Shown: positions 1-8,794 of the stretch, piece after piece
Layout: every line of letters starts with the position of its first letter
How positions within the stretch are numbered: the first letter of the stretch is position 1
Source of the DNA: JAGGSN01 sp965603725
GTDB lineage: Bacteria; Zixibacteria; MSB-5A5; UBA10806; 4484-95
Length of the DNA: 64,000 bases
Assembly: GCA_965603725.1 (NCBI GenBank)
Contig: CBFDEC010000013.1
Location: 11,034 to 75,033 of the forward strand
Reading direction: 5' to 3'
Translations under genes and position numbers: made by a program
Notes under the pieces: model-generated
Databases searched by the model: none
Seen by the model: only the letters and a program-made list of their open reading frames with translations
Told to the model about the DNA's origin: nothing

Positions 1-97
1 TTTTTCCCGCCAGCGCCAGATGCCCTGAACTGGAAATCGGCAGAAATTCTGTGGCGCCCTGTAGGGCTCCGAGTATTACGCTGGTAAGCAGGTCCAA
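1..97 (-). CDS. uppP: Undecaprenyl-diphosphatase, N-terminal fragment (cut by window edge)
   Basis: The minus-strand reading frame entering from the left edge gives about 32 residues containing GALQGATEFLPISSSGHL, the first hallmark motif of the UppP/BacA family. These integral membrane enzymes dephosphorylate undecaprenyl diphosphate to recycle the lipid carrier for peptidoglycan and O-antigen synthesis. The likely start is a TTG two bases after the stop codon of the upstream beta-barrel gene, suggesting translational coupling. Only the N-terminus is visible, so integrity of the rest cannot be judged. The family call is firm because the motif is specific; the start codon is less certain. Confidence 0.85.
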   Translation of the reverse strand, partial: MDLLTSVILGALQGATEFLPISSSGHLALAGK

Positions 98-99
98 GA

Positions 100-738
100 T
101 TAAAAGTTGAACGCTATTCCAATAATAAAACCGAAATCATCATCGAATTGTAATTCACCCGAAACCAGCGTTTTCTTATTCAATTCAAAGCTTGCGCCGG
201 CATTAAAACCTAAGTTGGTTTCGCTTTTTGAAAGATACTTATCCCAGCGAAGGATTAGCCGTCCATAGGGCCAGAGATCAGTATCCTCTTTCAAACTAAT
301 ATTATGCGAGCCAACCAGGAAACAACCAAAAGAATACTTGTTGGCATCTTCAGCCCGAACCAATTCGAGCAGCCCGCCTGCCGATAGGTCTAACGGATCT
401 TCAATCCTGATCTCCATTAACTGGTATCTGAAGTCACTGGCCAGGACAAAGCCGTTACCATTTTTATCGAAATCTATAAAACCGAGTCTGAATGAAACAT
501 CAGAATAGCCGCCAATGCCATAACGTAAACCGCTCACCAAACCAAGAGCATCATCATATATGCCTATATAACATAGCCCCTGTGATTTGCCCTGAAAAAC
601 AGTTTCGGCCGGGCTTACCTGGGCTGAATACAAACCAATCATCGATTGAGCCATTACCGATTTGCCCATCACTGATGAGCTCAATAAAACAGCGAAAGCT
701 ATAATGAAGCTTTTAAGTTTCAACATCATTCCTTTCAT
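100..738 (-). CDS. Predicted outer-membrane beta-barrel protein
   Basis: A 212-residue protein of no family I recognise. It opens with a Sec signal peptide (hydrophobic LKSFIIAFAVLLSSSVMG, probable cleavage after VMAQ). The rest alternates short polar turns with amphipathic strands, and it ends in a terminal phenylalanine (IAFNF), the usual BAM recognition pattern of outer-membrane barrels. The length suggests an 8- to 10-stranded barrel. It lies between another small barrel gene (10-base gap) and uppP. Two ATG codons sit a few bases after the annotated one, next to an AAAGGA, so the start may be 9-12 bases shorter. Function unknown. Confidence 0.65.
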   Translation of the reverse strand: MKGMMLKLKSFIIAFAVLLSSSVMGKSVMAQSMIGLYSAQVSPAETVFQGKSQGLCYIGIYDDALGLVSGLRYGIGGYSDVSFRLGFIDFDKNGNGFVLASDFRYQLMEIRIEDPLDLSAGGLLELVRAEDANKYSFGCFLVGSHNISLKEDTDLWPYGRLILRWDKYLSKSETNLGFNAGASFELNKKTLVSGELQFDDDFGFIIGIAFNF

Positions 739-748
739 TAAAAAGAAT

Positions 749-1348
749 TTAAATATTTAAAGATATTCCCGCTAATAGCATAAAATATTTCGTGGATTCG
801 CCGCTGGTGGAAATGATATTGTAACGTCCCTCGATAAAAGGCGCAAACGGAAAGACCGGGAAACTTGCATCCACGCCGCCGCCAAAATGGAAACCGAATT
901 TCGATTCATCTTCAACAGGCAAGGGTACTTCAACGTCGGTGTCTTTGTCTTTGAGAGTATAAACGATCGCATGCATTCCACCGCCGATGCATAAATAGGG
1001 CTTTATTATTGGCGTTACGTCAAACTTCTTCTTAACTGAGGCGCCAAAACTCAAATCGTGGACTTTGAAGCTGTAATCAGTAGTCATATCCGTTGACTTC
1101 CAGGCATAATCGCCAAAAATAGTAAAGTCCAGTACAGGCAGAGTTCCGATGTTCACATGAGCGCCAATAACCGTCAAATTATCCTCGAAAGCAATGACTA
1201 ACGTATCGACAGCGCCTATTGGTACAACCTCGTCAAAACTGTAATTCATGCCTAGGCCGCCATGAAGCCCAAACCCCAGGCCGGTGATAGCGGATGCAGG
1301 TAATGTAAAACAACATACCATTACTGCCGCCAGAATTAATCTTTTCAT
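749..1348 (-). CDS. Predicted outer-membrane beta-barrel protein
   Basis: A 199-residue protein with a clear signal peptide (MKRLILAAVMVCCFTLPASA), then glycine- and aromatic-rich alternating strands typical of small outer-membrane barrels (GFGLHGGLGMNYSF near the N-terminus, GFHFGGGVDASFPV near residue 155). The start has a strong GGAGGAAGG ribosome site. It begins one base after the stop of the pgeF-like gene, so relA, pgeF and both barrels probably form one transcript. Both barrel genes are similar in size but I see no close sequence identity between them. Specific function unknown. Confidence 0.65.
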   Translation of the reverse strand: MKRLILAAVMVCCFTLPASAITGLGFGLHGGLGMNYSFDEVVPIGAVDTLVIAFEDNLTVIGAHVNIGTLPVLDFTIFGDYAWKSTDMTTDYSFKVHDLSFGASVKKKFDVTPIIKPYLCIGGGMHAIVYTLKDKDTDVEVPLPVEDESKFGFHFGGGVDASFPVFPFAPFIEGRYNIISTSGESTKYFMLLAGISLNI

Positions 1349-1349
1349 T

Positions 1350-2069
1350 TTACCTTCCTCCTGTGTAAATATAACTTATCATTTGTTTAAACTTTTTTCC
1401 TTCCCGCCTGTATGAATGAAAATTCTCATTATCACACACCGTACAAGCATCGATTTTCAATATATATTCTATCCCAAATCGAGTTAGTTCGTCAACAATA
1501 AAACCCATCAAATCAATAAAGAATTTATTTTCTTTTTGCTGACGATATTTATTATCGAAAAGCAGGGCGACTTCAGGCGATACCTTAAAACAGCATTGAC
1601 CGATTCCCGGACCGATTACCGCTTTAGCATTTTTTATATTAAATTCCGAAGCTTCTCTGAAAAAGTTCTCTACAATGCCGGCTAAACAGCCGCGCCAGCC
1701 GATATGTAAAAGCCCGACAGTTTCGCCATCATATAAAAATACAGGCATACAATCAGCGGTTCTAATTGTTAAGATATCACGAGGAGATGACGTGAATACG
1801 CCATCGGCAGGTCCGGCATTTACATTATCTGCCTTAACAATCTCGGCTGTATGCTTTTGATTAGGCTCTATCAAATGCAAATTGCCAGAGGCTTTGTCAT
1901 GGTTTGCCAATTTATATATCCCGGGGATTGTCTTGATAAAACTTTTCAGTTCCGCCTGAGAAAATTCTTCATTTTTCAAAATTGTTCCACAGGGGGTGTT
2001 CACGAAATCGGAAAAGTCAAGATATTTGACGCCATCAGGGGAGGTTTTATAGCCAAAATACTTACTCAT
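1350..2069 (-). CDS. pgeF: Laccase-domain protein PgeF/YfiH (purine nucleoside phosphorylase family)
   Basis: A 239-residue member of the DUF152/YfiH family, now assigned as peptidoglycan-editing factor and adenosine/purine nucleoside phosphorylase. Recognisable segments are TADCMPVFLYDG, GLLHIGWRGCLAGI and GPGIGQCCFKVSPEV, which carry the conserved histidine and cysteines of the zinc/copper site. Full length for the family. The ATG overlaps the relA stop by eight bases (ATGAGTAA), so the two are translationally coupled. The link to the stringent-response gene is positional only; the family role is in nucleoside metabolism or cell-wall precursor proofreading. Confidence 0.88.
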   Translation of the reverse strand: MSKYFGYKTSPDGVKYLDFSDFVNTPCGTILKNEEFSQAELKSFIKTIPGIYKLANHDKASGNLHLIEPNQKHTAEIVKADNVNAGPADGVFTSSPRDILTIRTADCMPVFLYDGETVGLLHIGWRGCLAGIVENFFREASEFNIKNAKAVIGPGIGQCCFKVSPEVALLFDNKYRQQKENKFFIDLMGFIVDELTRFGIEYILKIDACTVCDNENFHSYRREGKKFKQMISYIYTGGR

Positions 2070-4224
2070 CGAGCGCAGCGCCTTTTGTTCGCTGAACTGA
2101 AATAACTCCGCTGATTTTTTTGATATTATCTATCGCCTTTCTTAGCTGGGCAAGGTTTGACAGTTCTAATACAAAATAACCCATAGTTGTTCTATTTGCT
2201 GACAGGCTGCTGTTGGTTTTGATTTCCGCGCCCCTAACATTAATATCAGCCTCCGAGATAACGTCGGTGATTTCTCTTAGAATATTCTTACGGTCCTCTA
2301 CAACAGTCTCAAGCTGGATGAAGAAGTTTTGTCCCTTTTTGACATCCCATTCCACTTCTATTTTCCTGTCGGGTTCAGCTATTGCCACTGCGTTCGGGCA
2401 ATCGCGGTTATGAATAGTGATACCCCGGCCCCGCGTAATAAAACCGATAATGTTTTCACCGGGAAGCGGTTGACAGCATTTACCAAAGCGGAACATCAGG
2501 TTGTCTGCTCCTTTAACTTTTATTCCACCGGGTTGACGACGTGCGTGACCTTTAAATTTTTCGAGGATGGAAACTTCTTTCTTCGCTTTCACAGGTTCCA
2601 GGCGGTTGATTATGGAAGTTAATGAAATCGCTCCGGAGCTGAGACGAGCCATCATCAAATCGATATCTGAAAAGCCAGATTCATTAGCCAGTTCCAGAAG
2701 TTCCTGTTCGGAGGGTTTGGTCAGGCGCTGACGTTTGATTTCTTTTTCGAAAATTTCCCAGCCGAGAGAAACAGCCTGATTATATCCCCGCTGCTGCAGC
2801 CAGCTTTTAATCCTGGACTTGGCCCGGCTTGTCCTGACGATTTTCAGCCAGTCGAATGAAGGATGCTGGTGAGGCGATGTCAGTATTTCGACCGCATCAC
2901 CGGAATTTAACGCGGTAGTCAATGGCACCAGCTTATTATTTACCCTGGCGCCGGTACAATGGAAACCGACATCCGAATGTACGGCAAAAGCAAAATCAAG
3001 CGGCGTTGCTCCTTTGGGCAAATGTTTCAATTCACCGGCGGGTGTATAAACAAAAATATCGTTGCTGAAAAGGTCAACTTTGAAATATTCCAGAAACTCC
3101 TCCGGGTTGGTCAGTTCTTTCTGCCATTCTAAAATCTCACGGACCCAGGCAAGTCTTTTGTCTGACTCATCATGTTTACGTTTCCCCTCCTTATAAAGCC
3201 AGTGAGCGGCAATACCATATTCGGCGCGATAATGCATGGTCATGGTACGTATCTGGATTTCAACCATTCTGCCCCGCGGACCGACCACGGTTGTGTGAAG
3301 AGATTGGTACATATTCGATTTCGGATTGCCAATGTAGTCATGAAAACGTTCTGCAACAGGTTTCCACGTGCTGTGAATTATTCCCAGAGTATGATAGCAA
3401 TCCTTTTCAGTTTCCACTATTATTCTGATAGCAAACAGGTCATAAATTTCCTCGAACATGACCTGACGTCTCTGCATTTTTCGCCAGATTGAATCCAGAT
3501 GTTTAGCCCGGCCGGTTATTTCAGATTTGATGCCGTTTTTCTCAAGAGCCTTCTGAAGTGGGTCAGCAACTTCTTTGATAAATTGTTCTCTCTCTTCAAG
3601 GCTGTGTTTGATTTTATTTTCCAGAGCGGTATAAACTTCAGGTTCCAAAACATTAAAAGCAAGATCCTCAAGTTCCTGTTTAATTTTCCCCATGCCAAAA
3701 CGGTGGGCTAACGGGGCATAAATTTCCCGTGTCTCCAGGGCTATTTGATGCTTTTTTTCAGATTTTAACGGGGCAAGCGTCCTCATGTTGTGAAGGCGGT
3801 CGGCTAATTTGATTATTATTATCCTGATATCCTCCGACATCGATAAAAGCATCTGGCGAAAATATTCAACCTGTTTGATGGTTGTTGATTTGTATGTCAG
3901 GCCGGAGAGTTTAGTAAGACCGCTTACCATGTGAGCGATTTCCGAGCTAAAATCCTTCTCGATTTCATTTATAGCCACCCGTGTGTCCTCAACAACATCA
4001 TGAATTAAGCCGGCAGCTATGGTCGCCGAATCCATGTGTTGTTCAGCCAAAATAAAAGCCACCTCAAGACAGTGTTCGATATAATGATCGCCGGTTTCGC
4101 GAAATTGACCCTCGTGGGCACGATCGGAAAACTCGTAAGCTCTTCGAATAAGAGGGATATCGATATTGGCGTTATACGATTCGATAAAGATAATAAATTG
4201 AGCCAGGTTCATTTTCGGCTTCAT
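2062..4224 (-). CDS. Bifunctional (p)ppGpp synthetase/hydrolase, RelA/SpoT family
   Basis: A full-length RSH protein of about 720 residues. The N-terminal HD hydrolase domain keeps its metal motif (GLIHDVVEDT, about residue 75), so hydrolysis should be active. The synthetase domain (about 240-360) contains NMYQSLHTTVVGP and RAEYGIAAHW. A TGS domain (about 400-460, IFVYTPAGELKHLPKG) and a C-terminal ACT domain follow. It makes and degrades the stringent-response alarmone. Reading upstream, TTG is in frame two codons before ATG; both lie near GGAG, and I prefer the ATG at 4224. It is probably the first gene of the run into pgeF and the barrels. Confidence 0.95.
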   Translation of the reverse strand: MKPKMNLAQFIIFIESYNANIDIPLIRRAYEFSDRAHEGQFRETGDHYIEHCLEVAFILAEQHMDSATIAAGLIHDVVEDTRVAINEIEKDFSSEIAHMVSGLTKLSGLTYKSTTIKQVEYFRQMLLSMSEDIRIIIIKLADRLHNMRTLAPLKSEKKHQIALETREIYAPLAHRFGMGKIKQELEDLAFNVLEPEVYTALENKIKHSLEEREQFIKEVADPLQKALEKNGIKSEITGRAKHLDSIWRKMQRRQVMFEEIYDLFAIRIIVETEKDCYHTLGIIHSTWKPVAERFHDYIGNPKSNMYQSLHTTVVGPRGRMVEIQIRTMTMHYRAEYGIAAHWLYKEGKRKHDESDKRLAWVREILEWQKELTNPEEFLEYFKVDLFSNDIFVYTPAGELKHLPKGATPLDFAFAVHSDVGFHCTGARVNNKLVPLTTALNSGDAVEILTSPHQHPSFDWLKIVRTSRAKSRIKSWLQQRGYNQAVSLGWEIFEKEIKRQRLTKPSEQELLELANESGFSDIDLMMARLSSGAISLTSIINRLEPVKAKKEVSILEKFKGHARRQPGGIKVKGADNLMFRFGKCCQPLPGENIIGFITRGRGITIHNRDCPNAVAIAEPDRKIEVEWDVKKGQNFFIQLETVVEDRKNILREITDVISEADINVRGAEIKTNSSLSANRTTMGYFVLELSNLAQLRKAIDNIKKISGVISVQRTKGAALDE

Positions 4225-4550
4225 CGTCAATTTTCTCCGGGCAACATTCAGTTTAACGTTTATTAAAGCTTATACTTATTATATTAGCAACCATACGTTA
4301 AATGTTTCAGCCAACTTCGAATTTAAAAAGCTTCAATATCGAGCCTAATTTAACATCCTCATGTTATCTTTTATTATGCATAAGAACAAATTTCAATGAT
4401 AAATAATCGCCTTTTTCAGCTAAAACATTGCAAAACCTTAACCGGCAATATCGAAACAACTTACCTGCATTCCTCAATAGTCCCCCGCATTCGGTTTCAT
4501 TGATTATCGGCTAATTGATCTTTCAAATTTAATATGCCATAATACAATAA
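4225..4550. other. Intergenic, no gene seen
   Basis: AT-rich spacer between relA and the O-antigen ligase gene, both on the minus strand. I see no open frame with coding character and no clear hairpin terminator. The relA promoter presumably lies at its left side, but I cannot fix a convincing -35/-10 pair. Confidence 0.5.
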
Positions 4551-5693
4551 TCAGATAACTGATAAACCTAATAACATCCAGATAAGCATCGAAATAATTT
4601 GACCGCTGATCATGTTATCTAAAAATCCAACTAAAATAACGCACAACATTAATAGCAATATCCCCAGTTGAAATATTTTTTGCTCACTGTCTTTGGTTTT
4701 TCTGAACCTTGCCAGCGAATAACGGATTTGGCTGAATAACAACCAGATTAAAATCAATAGAGCAAATGGACCGCCATCGAGAAGCGTATCCAGGTACATG
4801 TTGTGCCAGTGAGTAATAGTTTTCTTAGATGTCAGTCTCGGTTCAGATTCAACATCGAGCAGAGCCGGAAAGCTGTTTAGCCCATAACCGAAAAAACCGA
4901 CCTCATTTACCATAGGCAAACCCAATTCCAGCAAGATTCCACGATTAGATAAAAATTGTTTTTTATTTGATAAATCGAACCTGTGCTGTATTTCATTAAC
5001 CGTGGATGGGAATAAAAGGAAAATGGCTAAGATTATTACCGCTATTGCGATTAGCAATCTTCTGTCTTTTATTATCCCCAGGATAACCACATACAAACCG
5101 ACAATAAAATATGATGTTCTTGTTAATGTAAACATTACTCCGGCAAACAATGGCATTGACACCATCCCCAGGAATATTTTCTCAGGCAGCTTTTTAGAAT
5201 AAACAAGAATCGGTAGAATTATAGCCAGGGCTATTATCAGAAAAAAAGCCAGAGTGTTGCAGCCTGAAATAATCGACCTGGCTCTCGGATCAATATCTAA
5301 CATATACTTTATAATGCCGATTCCGGCGGCCAAAACCGCTCCGGTGATAAAAAGCCAGATGACCTTGCGGCGCCTGTCGGAGGTAACCACAATCGTTGGA
5401 ATCATAAAATATATCAAAGGCAAAGCTATCTGTTCAAAGGCAGTTCCAAATCTCCCCTGGTATCCGGAAACCAAAAGCACAATACTTTTATAAATTATCA
5501 ACGCTGCCAATGGCCAAAACAGAGGATATTTGAGCCATTCACGGCGACGATAGGCTAATGTCTGGGCAGTCCAGATAATGAGAATGACTACAGCTAAAGT
5601 TTCAGCCAGAGCATTGGAGATCATCGGTGTCAGGGCAAATATTAAAAGAAGGTAATAAGCGATATTATTAAGGTAAGGGTTGGTCCGTTCCAT
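4551..5693 (-). CDS. O-antigen ligase/polymerase-like membrane protein (Wzy_C family)
   Basis: A 380-residue polytopic protein with roughly ten hydrophobic segments. A large loop near residues 230-300 holds the WaaL/Wzy-like signature HWHNMYLDTLLDGG, whose histidine is the conserved catalytic residue of O-antigen ligases. The family transfers undecaprenyl-linked glycans onto lipid A core or another acceptor at the periplasmic face of the inner membrane. It lies beside an MsbA-like exporter and sugar-phosphate enzymes, which fits surface polysaccharide assembly. Ligase and polymerase cannot be separated from sequence alone. Confidence 0.82.
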   Translation of the reverse strand: MERTNPYLNNIAYYLLLIFALTPMISNALAETLAVVILIIWTAQTLAYRRREWLKYPLFWPLAALIIYKSIVLLVSGYQGRFGTAFEQIALPLIYFMIPTIVVTSDRRRKVIWLFITGAVLAAGIGIIKYMLDIDPRARSIISGCNTLAFFLIIALAIILPILVYSKKLPEKIFLGMVSMPLFAGVMFTLTRTSYFIVGLYVVILGIIKDRRLLIAIAVIILAIFLLFPSTVNEIQHRFDLSNKKQFLSNRGILLELGLPMVNEVGFFGYGLNSFPALLDVESEPRLTSKKTITHWHNMYLDTLLDGGPFALLILIWLLFSQIRYSLARFRKTKDSEQKIFQLGILLLMLCVILVGFLDNMISGQIISMLIWMLLGLSVI

Positions 5694-6007
5694 TAACGAC
5701 CTCCATTAACAGCATCTTTTATTATTACCCGGCTTTCCATATCGCACTATATTATTACATCATAGACAGCCTCTTTGGCAAGTATCTTACTTAATTTTTT
5801 TTGTTTTTAGCTGGATATTTAATCATTCCCGCTGTAAAAACGAGATAAAAGTAGTGTTATGTCCAAAAATAATATCACAGTTCCCGTACGTCAGGATGGA
5901 AACCCGCCTCAGGCGGACTTCCATCCTGAAGCACAAAAACGTTTAAAATCACATTACATATATTACTGAATCGACTATAATATTTCTCTGCTTGAATAAT
6001 GGCTGAA
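5694..6007. repeat. Intergenic with palindromic repeat
   Basis: No gene seen. At about 5890-5931 lies a near-perfect nested palindrome: TCAGGATGGA and its complement TCCATCCTGA flank an inner CCGCCT-CAGGCGG stem. It belongs to the hairpin type that recurs in other intergenic regions here (about 7972, 43105, 44331 and 44484). There is no T-tract, so it does not look like a simple terminator. Confidence 0.6.
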
Positions 6008-7834
6008 TTAGATTGAAAACTGCATTTCATAAAGTCGCTTATATAAACCGTTTCCCGAAAGCAATTGGGTGTGAGAACCTTCCTCAACAACACGGCCTTT
6101 TTCGATAACCAGAATTTGATCTGCATTGCGAATAGTCGATAGGCGATGAGCGACAACAATTACTGTCCTGCCGGATAAAAGGTTATCGATCGCTTTTTGT
6201 ATCAGAATCTCCGATTCGGTATCCAGCGATGATGTTGCTTCGTCAAAAATGAGTATCGGCGGGTCCTTGAACAAGGCTCTGGCAATAGACAACCGCTGTC
6301 TCTGTCCGCCGGATAGCTTCACTCCACGGTCGCCAATAATAGCATTGTAAGCATCAGGCATTTTGTCGATAAACTCAGCGGCAAAAGCGGCTCGGGCTAC
6401 CTCTTTTATACGCTCCAGAGAAGCATCCTGCTGACCATAAGCTATATTGTTGGCTATCGTATCGTTAAAAAGGATGATTTCCTGCGTAACAATACCCATC
6501 ATCTTGCGCAATGATTTAATAGTAACATCACGGATATCGATGCCGTCGATTGTAATCTTGCCGCCGTTAACATCATAAAACCGCGGCAGCAAATCAACCA
6601 GAGTCGATTTGCCTCCGCCAGACGGTCCGACCAGGGCAAGTATCTCGCCTTTTTTAAGCTCGATATTAATATCCTGAAGAGCAAAATCACCGGCGCCATA
6701 ACTGAATCTGACATTTTCATATTTTAACGAATGATTAAAATCGGATATTTCTTTTGCGCCGGGATTGTCGATAATAACTTCCGGCGTATCCAGCGTCTCG
6801 AATATTCGCCGGGCGGCGGCCAGGCCCTGTTGAATATCGATGTTAGTCAGGCTTAGTTTCTTAACCGGATCCATCGTTGAAAATGCCGCTACTAAAAAAA
6901 GGATAAACGTACTTGTAGTTAACCCCTCGCCGGCAAGTATCTGCCGTCCCCCATACCACAGTATTAAGGCGCCCGCGCTGACTCCCAGTATCTCAGTCAG
7001 GGGAACGCTCAATGATCCGATCCTGGTCAGTTTCACCATGATGCGGAAATAATCGTTGGCGTATTTGTTAAACCTTGACAGTTCGAATTTTTCCATACCA
7101 AACGCTTTAACCACTCTTATCCCCGATATCGTTTCCTGCAATACTGAAGTTACCGAGGCCATTTTCCGCTGGGTCAGGGTTGAACTTGAACGTAATTTTC
7201 TACTTAACAAACTTATTAAAAGAACTGCCGGCGGCATAACCAGAAGACAAACCAGCGCCATCTGCCATGATGCGAGAAAGGCAATGGCCAGGAAAAACAG
7301 AAAATTAAAACTGTACCTTACCAGTTTGGAAAGGCCATCCCCAATAGCGCCTCTTACCAACAACACATCATTCGATATTCGGGATATCAATTCACCGGCC
7401 TTTTTACCGTGGAAAAACGACAGCGGAAGCGCATGATATTTACGGTATATATCATCCCGGATGTCTCTTATAACCGCCTGTTCAACCCTGACAATAAGAA
7501 AGCTCTGACCGTACCAGAATAAGTTCTTGATAAGAAAAACCAGAATCATAATCAGGCAAACCCTGGCGAGCTTATCCAGGCGTGACTTACCCCCGATTAT
7601 GGTCAGAACAGCTTTTTTGTCAAAACTTCGTAATTCTGACAGCGTGGGCTTATAGTCGTCCGTGATATTTTCGAAATAATCGTCAGTCGATTCAAATATC
7701 AACTGGGAGACAGGCACCACAGTTGTCAGGGATACGCCGCTGGATAACGAAAATAAAAACATACAGATCACAGCCGGTATGAAAAATATCAAATGGGGTT
7801 TGACGTATTTTAAAAGACGCCAGTATTGTTTCAT
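6008..7834 (-). CDS. MsbA-type lipid exporter, ABC transporter (fused permease/ATPase)
   Basis: A 608-residue half-transporter with an N-terminal six-helix type 1 exporter domain (about residues 15-330) and a C-terminal nucleotide-binding domain. The latter has Walker A GPSGGGKST, signature LSGGQRQRLS, Walker B ILIFDEATSSLD and the H-loop VAHRLST. The length and layout match MsbA, which flips lipid A core or related lipids across the inner membrane as a homodimer. The neighbouring O-antigen ligase, cytidylyltransferase and glycerophosphotransferase genes support an envelope glycolipid substrate. Drug exporters share this architecture, so the substrate is inferred from context. Confidence 0.88.
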   Translation of the reverse strand: MKQYWRLLKYVKPHLIFFIPAVICMFLFSLSSGVSLTTVVPVSQLIFESTDDYFENITDDYKPTLSELRSFDKKAVLTIIGGKSRLDKLARVCLIMILVFLIKNLFWYGQSFLIVRVEQAVIRDIRDDIYRKYHALPLSFFHGKKAGELISRISNDVLLVRGAIGDGLSKLVRYSFNFLFFLAIAFLASWQMALVCLLVMPPAVLLISLLSRKLRSSSTLTQRKMASVTSVLQETISGIRVVKAFGMEKFELSRFNKYANDYFRIMVKLTRIGSLSVPLTEILGVSAGALILWYGGRQILAGEGLTTSTFILFLVAAFSTMDPVKKLSLTNIDIQQGLAAARRIFETLDTPEVIIDNPGAKEISDFNHSLKYENVRFSYGAGDFALQDINIELKKGEILALVGPSGGGKSTLVDLLPRFYDVNGGKITIDGIDIRDVTIKSLRKMMGIVTQEIILFNDTIANNIAYGQQDASLERIKEVARAAFAAEFIDKMPDAYNAIIGDRGVKLSGGQRQRLSIARALFKDPPILIFDEATSSLDTESEILIQKAIDNLLSGRTVIVVAHRLSTIRNADQILVIEKGRVVEEGSHTQLLSGNGLYKRLYEMQFSI

Positions 7835-7971
7835 CGACTCAGTCTCCCGAACTTATTTGAGCGCGCCGATAATTAATCATTTATTCAATCGACAGTATTA
7901 ATGTAATCAGCTCGGCAATCATGTGTCAATTGAAAATATATATAACTCACATTATTCACAAATCTTAACAT

Positions 7972-8045
7972 GTGCTGGCATCCGCTTTAGGCGGATTCTT
8001 CTGCCAGAGTTGTCGGAAGTAACTTCCGACAGCACGACAGCACAA
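7972..8045. repeat. Tandem hairpin repeat unit
   Basis: Two adjacent hairpins sit between the cytidylyltransferase and exporter genes. The first is a CTGGCA/TGCCAG stem with an inner TCCGC-GCGGA stem. The second is a GTCGGAAGT/ACTTCCGAC stem (about 8011-8030). The same two-part arrangement, a CTGGCAGG hairpin followed by a GTCGG hairpin, is seen at 43105 and 44331, so this is a dispersed intergenic family. Confidence 0.65.
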
Positions 8046-8068
8046 AAACAATTGATGATAAATCGAAT

Positions 8069-8776
8069 TTAAGGTTTTAAAAAATCAAGCGAATATTGAT
8101 AAGATTCGGGAGTGTCGATGTCTATCCATTTTTCTTCAGCTTTAAGGAATACCGCTTTCATGTTCATATCTTTTATCAGGACCTTTATTGCGGCGCTGAT
8201 TGAATCCTGATTATATTCCAAAACCTCTTTCATGGCTCTAAAAAAGCTATTCTTCAATTTAAAAATTCCGCAATCTACGCCGTTGTACTGAGTAATATTT
8301 TTGCCAATGTCGACAATCCGGCTGCCCTCGCAATAGACTTTAGTGGCATCGTTAATATCGTATATTTTTTCTGTCTGTGAGTCAACTAGCAGTAGATTTT
8401 TGGTGCTTTTATGATTGGTTATTCTCCTCAAGGCAACCGGCGCCACAATATGATCCGACATCGACAGAAGAAAAACCTCGTCTGTTATCTCCGGTTGAGC
8501 GGCTAAAACAGAAATACCGTTTCCTTTTTCCCATTCAAGGTTTTCGATAAAAGATATCTCATAACCAAAACATTCATTTTTTTCGAGATAGTTTTTTATT
8601 AATTCTGATTGATATCCAACAACAATAACAAAACTGGTTACACCGACCTGATGAAAATTGCTTAATATGGTTGATAAAATTGTGCCCTCGGCAAACGGCA
8701 GAAGGGTTTTGGGCCTATTATCGGTTTCATTCCAGATCCGGCTGCTCATACCGGCTGCAATAATAACAGTTTTCAT
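8069..8776 (-). CDS. Sugar/polyol-phosphate nucleotidyltransferase, inositol-1-phosphate cytidylyltransferase-like
   Basis: A 235-residue Rossmann-type nucleotidyltransferase. The N-terminal MKTVIIAAGMSSRI is the nucleotide-binding loop, and RPKTLLPF contains the conserved lysine. The middle (EWEKGNGISVL, LLSMSDHIV) and the C-terminal KWIDIDTPESY resemble the cytidylyltransferases that activate inositol-1-phosphate or phosphocholine more than ordinary hexose-1-phosphate enzymes. The product would be a CDP-activated headgroup for a surface polymer or lipid. It starts 18 bases after the glycerophosphotransferase-like gene, suggesting one pathway. The exact substrate is uncertain. Confidence 0.72.
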   Translation of the reverse strand: MKTVIIAAGMSSRIWNETDNRPKTLLPFAEGTILSTILSNFHQVGVTSFVIVVGYQSELIKNYLEKNECFGYEISFIENLEWEKGNGISVLAAQPEITDEVFLLSMSDHIVAPVALRRITNHKSTKNLLLVDSQTEKIYDINDATKVYCEGSRIVDIGKNITQYNGVDCGIFKLKNSFFRAMKEVLEYNQDSISAAIKVLIKDMNMKAVFLKAEEKWIDIDTPESYQYSLDFLKP

Positions 8777-8794
8777 GATTTCTTTCTTCCTGTT

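Noticed and set aside
5875..6159. 94-residue minus-strand frame overlapping the exporter 3' end
   Set aside because: Runs through the palindromic repeat and overlaps msbA-like coding sequence in another frame.
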